DNA of 11,654 nucleotides from JBKPDV01 sp046728075. Its GTDB lineage: Bacteria > Acidobacteriota > Thermoanaerobaculia > UBA5066 > Gp7-AA6. The notes below the pieces were generated by a model, which was not told the origin of the DNA, did no database searches, and was given only the letters and a program-made list of their open reading frames with translations. Below, in pieces: positions 8,384 to 11,654 of this stretch. Position 1 is the stretch's first letter. Every line of letters starts with the position of its first letter. A program made the translations under genes and the position numbers. The stretch covers positions 1 to 11,654 of the forward strand of contig JBKPDV010000035.1 of the NCBI GenBank assembly GCA_046728075.1, in the 5' to 3' direction.

Positions 8384-8490
8384 GGCGAAAGGCGTAAGGC
8401 GAAAGGCGAACGGCGGGGATGGGAGCGTGAGCGGATGAGGGGCGTCAGCGCCAGCTTCGCCCTTCGCCCGTCGCCATTCGCCATTCGCCC
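8384..8490. repeat. Heptamer-periodic inverted repeat (GGCGAAN units) between livK and livH
   Basis: The left arm (8384-8411) is four consecutive 7-mers: GGCGAAA, GGCGTAA, GGCGAAA, GGCGAAC. The right arm (8456-8490) is five reverse-complement 7-mers: TTCGCCC, TTCGCCC, GTCGCCA, TTCGCCA, TTCGCCC. The arms pair except mainly at every seventh base, and because units are tandem they can pair in several registers. The 44-base loop contains its own small hairpin (GGCG TCAG CGCC, 8441-8452). On the livKHMGF transcript this would be a large stem-loop just after livK. By analogy with REP-type structures in transporter operons it could protect livK mRNA or lower downstream expression; that role is inference. 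Confidence 0.85.
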
Positions 8491-8520
8491 CTTCGCTTTT
8501 ACCAGAGCGCGGCGATCCGG

Positions 8521-9657
8521 CTACGGCGCCACCGTCTCGACGTAAACGAACTTGCCGTTGTCGATCTTCAAGACCACGGCCGGTTTGACGGCGTTGCGGT
8601 CCTTGTCGATCGTGATCTTTCCCGTAACGCCGGGAAAGTCTTTGGTCTGAGCGAGAGCGTCGCGCACCTTCGCTCCATCCGACGATCCGGCGCGTCCCAT
8701 CGCGTCCACCAGGATCTTGGCCGCATCGTAGCCCAGGGCGGCGAGGGCGTCGGGAGTCTGCCCGTAACGCTTTTTGTAATCGCCGACAAACTTCTGGATC
8801 TGCGGCGCGGGGTCGTCGACGGAATAGTGGTTGGAGATGTAGCAGCCGTTCAAAGCGTCGCCGCCGATCTCGAAAAGCCGCGGCGAGTCCCACCCGTCGC
8901 CGCCCAAGAGCGGCACGGTGATTCCCAGCTCCCGGGCCTGCCGGGAAATCGTGCCGACCTCGGTGTAGTACCCCGGAACATAGATTCCGTCCGGGTTCGC
9001 CGCTTTGATCTGGGTCAGCTGCGCGTGGAAGTCTGAGTCCCCTTCGCTGTAAGACTGTTCGGCGGCGATCTCTCCTCCGAGCTGCTTGAAGTTATCGCGG
9101 AAGAAGGTCTGGAGGCCGACGGAGTAATCGTTGCGGACGTCGACCAGGATGGCGACCTTCTTGAGCTTCAGGGTGTTGGCCGCGAACTTGGCCATGACCT
9201 TCCCCTGAAACGGGTCGATGAAGCAGACCCGGTAGATGAAGTTCCCCACCTGCGTGACGCGCGGATTGGTGGAGGAGGGAGAGATCATCGGAATGCCCGC
9301 GGCCTGGCAGATGGGAGCCGCCGCGAGCGAGCGGGAGGAAGCGACTTCCCCCAGAAGCGCGACGACGTGATTCTGGTTGATGAGCTTGGTTGCCGCCGTC
9401 GCCGCCTCCTCGGGCCGGGATTGGTCGTCTTCGACGACGTTCTTGACCTTCTTCCCGAGCACCCCGCCGGCCTTGTTGATCTCGTCGAAGGCCATCAGGA
9501 TGGCGTTGTGAGTCGAGTGTCCGAACGTTGCGGTCGTGCCGGTCAAGGAGCTGTACTCGCCGATGGGAATCTCGCCGCTCGAGCCCCCCTTGCTGCAGGA
9601 AAGACTGATAGCGAAGACGCCAAGGACGGCGATCGCGAGGAACCAACGCGTTCTCAT
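8521..9657 (-). CDS. livK: Branched-chain amino acid ABC transporter substrate-binding lipoprotein LivK
   Basis: This extracytoplasmic solute receptor of 378 residues belongs to the Peripla_BP_6/Leu-Ile-Val-binding family. It starts MRTRWFLAIAVLGVFAISLS with Cys21 next, a lipoprotein-type signal; the residues before the cysteine (S-L-S-C) deviate from the usual L-A-G-C box, so lipidation is likely but not certain. Family segments follow: EYSSLTGTTATFG, DEINKAGGVLGKKV, SRSLAAAPICQAAGIPMISP, YRVCFIDPFQG and VPGYYTEVG. The ATG at 9657-9655 is fixed by a strong AGGAGGT at 9663-9669, five bases upstream. An ATG further upstream in the same frame would bury this ribosome site. It is the first gene of livKHMGF; the exact ligand (Leu/Ile/Val, amides, urea or other) cannot be told from sequence. 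Confidence 0.95.
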   Translation of the reverse strand: MRTRWFLAIAVLGVFAISLSCSKGGSSGEIPIGEYSSLTGTTATFGHSTHNAILMAFDEINKAGGVLGKKVKNVVEDDQSRPEEAATAATKLINQNHVVALLGEVASSRSLAAAPICQAAGIPMISPSSTNPRVTQVGNFIYRVCFIDPFQGKVMAKFAANTLKLKKVAILVDVRNDYSVGLQTFFRDNFKQLGGEIAAEQSYSEGDSDFHAQLTQIKAANPDGIYVPGYYTEVGTISRQARELGITVPLLGGDGWDSPRLFEIGGDALNGCYISNHYSVDDPAPQIQKFVGDYKKRYGQTPDALAALGYDAAKILVDAMGRAGSSDGAKVRDALAQTKDFPGVTGKITIDKDRNAVKPAVVLKIDNGKFVYVETVAP

Positions 9658-9662
9658 ACCTG

Positions 9663-9669
9663 ACCTCCT
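9663..9669 (-). promoter_or_regulatory. Strong ribosome binding site of livK
   Basis: On the minus strand AGGAGGT precedes the ATG at 9657 by five bases. This is the best Shine-Dalgarno match in the window and decides the livK start, in line with the high abundance expected of a binding protein. Confidence 0.8.
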
Positions 9670-9690
9670 CACCCTATGGAAAGACGGCGT

Positions 9691-9719
9691 ATTCTTTCGC
9701 ACACGCCGAAGCAAGTCAA
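9691..9719 (-). promoter_or_regulatory. Candidate sigma-70 promoter for livKHMGF
   Basis: On the minus strand TTGACT (9719-9714) and AAGAAT (9696-9691) are separated by 17 bases, and transcription would start some 25-30 bases before the livK ATG. The -35 matches five of six consensus bases and the -10 four of six. A perfect TTGACA lies just upstream (9736-9731) but has no -10 at proper spacing. No other promoter of similar quality is visible in the liv cluster. Confidence 0.5.
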
Positions 9720-9774
9720 AAGATCAATTCTGTCAATCGGTTGGACTAAAATAGGACAGGCGGAGCCGGGCGGC

Positions 9775-9781
9775 AGAGGAG
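9775..9781 (+). promoter_or_regulatory. Orphan Shine-Dalgarno (AGAGGAG) upstream of pcnB
   Basis: AGAGGAG at 9775-9781 lies six bases before an in-frame ATC (9788), yet no ATG, GTG or TTG follows in the pcnB frame. It is the only good ribosome site in front of pcnB and is the reason 9788 is offered as a possible non-canonical start. Confidence 0.4.
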
Positions 9782-9787
9782 AGCGTT

Positions 9788-11167
9788 ATCAGCGAAGCGG
9801 ACCCTCAAATTTCAGATCCCAAATCCGAATTCCGAAGGCTTGGCGGGGCCCCGCCGCGCATTCGCCCGCGCAGTCAACACCCCATCTCCCGAAAACAGAT
9901 CGATCCGGATGCGCTGAAGGTTCTTTATCGCCTTTCCTCAGCGGGATTCAAAGCCTACCTCGTCGGGGGCAGCGTGCGGGATCTTCTCTTAAAGCGGACT
10001 CCCAAGGATTTCGACATCGGCACCGACGCTCATCCCCAGCAGGTCCGGCGTCTCTTCCGGAATTGCCGCCTGATCGGGCGGCGCTTCCGCCTCGCCCACC
10101 TCTTGTTCGCCGAGGGCAAGGTCGTCGAGGTCGCGACCTTCCGGCGCCGCCCGGAGCCGCTCGTCCCGGACGCCCCCGAGATTCTCATGACGTCCGATAA
10201 CACCTTCGGGACCGCCCGCGAGGACGCGCTGCGCCGGGACTTTACGATCAACGGCCTCTTCTACGACATCTCCGACTTTTCCGTCATCGATTACGTCGGG
10301 GGCCTGGACGATCTCGAAGCCGGGCTCGTCCGCACGATCGGCGACCCGGACATTCGCTTCCGCGAAGACCCGGTCCGGATGATGCGCGCGGTCGAATTCG
10401 CAAGCCGGCTGGGTTTCGCGATCACGCCGGACGCCTACGAGGCGATCCTGGCTCACCGCAAAGAGATCGTGAAATCCGCTCCCCCCCGCGTGACGGAGGA
10501 GCTCTCCCAGTCTCTCAAGGGTGGGCACGCCCTTCCGACCTTTCTTCTTCTGCGAGAAGTCGGCCTGCTGGACGCTCTGCTGCCGGAGCTCGCCGAGGTT
10601 CTTCGGGAGTACGACCCGGAGCATCCTCATGGCGCCGGGCATCTCTTCTGGGCGCTGCTCGACGTCCTCGACGCGGAGCGGCGGCGCGGCCGCGCTTTCG
10701 AGGACTCCGTTCTGTTCGCGCTCCTGTTCCTGCCCATCATCCGCGCCCGCGTCCGCTCGATCGCTCGGGACGAGGAGCCGGATCTGGGCCAGCTCGCGGT
10801 CCTGCTCGAAGACTCCGTCAATCCCATTGCGCTGCGCATGGCGCTCCCGCACGCCACGACCCATCGGATCAAACAGGCGATGACGATCGTGGGCAAGCTT
10901 TCGCACCGGCCGGACAATCGCGTGGCGACCCGGCGGCTTGCCTTCCGCGAAGCGTTCCCCGCCGCGTTGGACCTTTTCGAGCTGCGCTCGATGGCGACCG
11001 GGCAAGGAGACGATCTCGTGCGGGACTGGCGGACGCTCTCCGATAGGGTTTCGCGGGCACGCGAAGCCTTCGAACGGGAGGCGGGCCTGCCGGTTTCCGA
11101 GGCGTCCGGCCCCGTTCGGCGCCGCCGGCGCCGGGGGGGTCGGGGACACCGAAAGGCTCCGGTCTAA
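9788..11167 (+). CDS. pcnB: Poly(A) polymerase PcnB (class II nucleotidyltransferase), start codon non-canonical or lost
   Basis: It adds 3' poly(A) tails to RNA in the cytoplasm, usually promoting decay. Motifs: GGSVRDLLLKRTPKDFDIG with the catalytic D-x-D aspartates at codons 10007 and 10013; LIGRRFRLAHLLF, the FRL(A/V)H signature separating bacterial poly(A) polymerases from CCA-adding enzymes; RRDFTINGLFYD; DPVRMMRAVEFASRLGF; and a basic tail RRRRRRGGRGHRK. Conserved PcnB sequence (PRSQHPISRKQIDPDALKVLYRL) starts near 9866, well before the first canonical start, GTG 9974, which sits inside the GGSVRD motif and would remove the GG. Between the in-frame TAG at 9752 and 9974 there is no ATG, GTG or TTG. 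Candidates are ATC 9788 (best ribosome site), ATT 9809, ATT 9860 or CTG 9914, so the listed start is provisional. The stop TAA lies in the first unit of the 11161-11239 repeat. Confidence 0.85.
   Translation: MSEADPQISDPKSEFRRLGGAPPRIRPRSQHPISRKQIDPDALKVLYRLSSAGFKAYLVGGSVRDLLLKRTPKDFDIGTDAHPQQVRRLFRNCRLIGRRFRLAHLLFAEGKVVEVATFRRRPEPLVPDAPEILMTSDNTFGTAREDALRRDFTINGLFYDISDFSVIDYVGGLDDLEAGLVRTIGDPDIRFREDPVRMMRAVEFASRLGFAITPDAYEAILAHRKEIVKSAPPRVTEELSQSLKGGHALPTFLLLREVGLLDALLPELAEVLREYDPEHPHGAGHLFWALLDVLDAERRRGRAFEDSVLFALLFLPIIRARVRSIARDEEPDLGQLAVLLEDSVNPIALRMALPHATTHRIKQAMTIVGKLSHRPDNRVATRRLAFREAFPAALDLFELRSMATGQGDDLVRDWRTLSDRVSRAREAFEREAGLPVSEASGPVRRRRRRGGRGHRKAPV
9806..9833. repeat. Degenerate heptamer array (CAAATCC-like units) at the 5' end of pcnB
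   Basis: Four successive 7-mers read CAAATTT, CAGATCC, CAAATCC, GAATTCC (consensus about CARATYC). The stretch is AT-rich in a GC-rich context, and no inverted partner is visible nearby. It falls between the orphan ribosome site and the conserved part of pcnB, in frame if translated. Degeneracy makes this weaker than the arrays at 8384 and 11161, but the period is the same. Confidence 0.55.
9842..9855. repeat. Perfect 14-bp palindrome GGCGGGGCCCCGCC
   Basis: The palindrome has no spacer and sits directly after the heptamer array, five bases before the ATT at 9860. It could be a protein-binding site or, in RNA, a compact hairpin affecting initiation of pcnB. In GC-rich DNA a palindrome of this size is uncommon but not impossible by chance. 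Confidence 0.4.
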
Positions 11168-11239
11168 GGTCTAAGGTCTAAGGTCTAACGGGAAGCGAAA
11201 TACTTGGGCCATTTAGACTTTAGACCTTAGACCTTAAAC
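11161..11239. repeat. Heptamer-periodic inverted repeat (GGTCTAA units) downstream of pcnB
   Basis: Four perfect tandem copies of GGTCTAA (11161-11188) are followed, after a 24-base loop, by the inverted units TTTAGAC, TTTAGAC, CTTAGAC, CTTAAAC (11212-11239). Positions 11165-11188 pair with 11213-11236 over 24 bases with a single G-T pair. The pcnB stop TAA is at the foot of the left arm. A 7-base unit cycles through reading frames, so the array gives TAA in all three plus-strand frames and TAG in all three minus-strand frames. There is no T-run after the stem, so it is not a standard intrinsic terminator, though it may still end or stabilise the pcnB transcript. Confidence 0.9.
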
Positions 11240-11245
11240 GACTTT

Positions 11246-11270
11246 GGAACTTTAGACGACTAAATGCGTT
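11246..11270 (+). promoter_or_regulatory. Candidate ECF-sigma-type promoter (GGAAC-N16-CGTT)
   Basis: GGAAC at 11246-11250 and CGTT at 11267-11270 are separated by 16 bases, the pattern recognised by many RpoE-like ECF sigma factors. Transcription would start some 10-15 bases before the TTG of the sigma gene at 11290, suggesting autoregulation. A short palindrome TTTGGTCCAAA (11269-11279) overlaps the -10 and start region. Confidence 0.45.
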
Positions 11271-11289
11271 TGGTCCAAATGAGGGCGCT

Positions 11290-11523
11290 TTGAGCGGCAA
11301 CGAAAACGACAGAGACATGGTCGACCGCTGCCGCCAGGGCAATGACGAGGCCTGGAGGGAGCTGGTGGACCGTTTCAGCCAAAAAGTGTACTCGGTGGCT
11401 TACCACTTCACGTTGAAGCGGGAAGACGCCGAAGAGCTCTCGCAGGAGATCTTCCTGAAGATCTTCGAGAACCTGCACCGCTATGACGGAGGCTTTCCGT
11501 TGATCGCCTGGATCGCCTCGTAG
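11290..11523 (+). CDS. ECF RNA polymerase sigma factor, broken after region 2
   Basis: The protein reads as region 2 of an ECF sigma-70 factor: MVDRCRQGNDEAWRELVDRF, KVYSVAYHFTLKREDAEELS, then QEIFLKIFENLHRYDGGFPLIAW. Region 2 binds the polymerase beta-prime clamp helices and the -10 element. The TTG at 11290 is chosen because GAGGG lies just upstream and there is no other start in frame after the TAG at 11221. Full-length relatives run to about 170-200 residues with a region 4; here the frame ends after 77 codons. The break coincides with the onset at 11510 of sequence matching inverted pcnB, so the last three residues (I-A-S) and the stop at 11521-11523 probably do not belong to the gene. 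Treat as a truncated or chimeric CDS; real gene identity up to Trp74 is well supported. Confidence 0.75.
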   Translation: MSGNENDRDMVDRCRQGNDEAWRELVDRFSQKVYSVAYHFTLKREDAEELSQEIFLKIFENLHRYDGGFPLIAWIAS

Positions 11524-11654
11524 GCATCCGGGGTGATCGCGAATCCCAGCCGGCTTGCGAATTCGACCGCGCGCATCATCCGGACCGGGTCTTCGCGGAA
11601 GCGAATGTCCGGATCTCCGATCGTGCGGACGAGCCCGGCTTCGAGGTCGTCGAG
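11510..11654 (-). pseudogene. pcnB: Second, inverted partial copy of pcnB (fragment at window edge)
   Basis: Read on the minus strand, these 145 bases align without gaps to 10304-10448 of pcnB. Seven bases differ, each at a third codon position and each synonymous, so the encoded segment (LDDLEAGLVRT through TPDAYEAI) is identical. Homology stops inside the sigma gene at 11510 and runs off the right edge. The pattern of only silent differences says this copy comes from a functional pcnB under selection, either a close relative's gene joined in assembly or a recent paralogue, rather than a decaying duplicate. Confidence 0.85.

Noticed and set aside
8369..8893. A 174-codon minus-strand frame ending in PHPLTLPSPP and repeat-derived sequence
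   Set aside because: It is livK read in the wrong frame plus the intergenic heptamer repeat; no independent support.
9747..9752. TAAAAT as a -10 box for pcnB
   Set aside because: No -35-like hexamer lies 16-18 bases upstream, and one AT-rich hexamer alone is not enough support.
9989..11149. A 386-codon open frame on the minus strand
   Set aside because: It is exactly antisense to pcnB, has no recognisable domain and no ribosome site; it is a GC-skewed shadow.
9974..11167. CCA-adding tRNA nucleotidyltransferase as the identity of pcnB
   Set aside because: The LIGRRFRLAH segment, the PRSQHPISRKQIDPDAL N-terminus and the basic C-terminal tail match poly(A) polymerases. Some clades blur this distinction, so biochemical activity remains inferred.
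11161..11239. CRISPR array
   Set aside because: Units of 7 bases are directly abutting with no spacers, and the second half is inverted; this is not CRISPR structure and no cas gene is present.

Overview
The window is G+C-rich, coding-dense DNA with GTG and TTG starts, 4-base stop/start overlaps and a poly(A)-polymerase-type nucleotidyltransferase. Together with a kinase-ATPase-repeat signalling protein and a branched-chain amino acid ABC operon, this points to a Gram-negative such as an Acidobacteriota, Myxococcota or Desulfobacterota-like lineage, probably from a metagenome. The taxonomic guess is an inference of low confidence.

Left and centre (1-9719, all on the minus strand, read right to left). 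A promoter near 9691-9719 precedes livK (periplasmic binding lipoprotein). It is followed by a 148-base gap with a 7-base-periodic inverted repeat, then livH, livM, livG and livF, packed with 4-base overlaps or a 14-base gap. This is a complete high-affinity branched-chain amino acid (or related amide/urea-type) importer. After a 177-base gap holding two small dyads comes a 1277-residue Ser/Thr kinase fused to an AAA ATPase and a helical-repeat tail. Its stop overlaps the GTG start of a neutral-ceramidase-family hydrolase that runs off the left edge.

Right (about 9750-11654, plus strand). A divergent region leads into pcnB (poly(A) polymerase), whose conserved N-terminus has no in-frame ATG, GTG or TTG. 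Its stop codon lies inside a second 7-base-periodic inverted repeat. A plausible ECF-type promoter and the first 74 or so codons of an ECF sigma factor follow. The sigma gene breaks abruptly at about 11510, where 145 bases of a second, inverted pcnB copy begin. That copy differs from the first at seven positions, all synonymous, so the right end is either a chimeric contig or a real inverted duplication.

The most unusual signals are: three intergenic arrays with the same 7-base period but different unit sequences (8384-8490, 9806-9833, 11161-11239); the non-canonical pcnB start; the inverted pcnB copy; and the translationally coupled kinase-ATPase/ceramidase pair.
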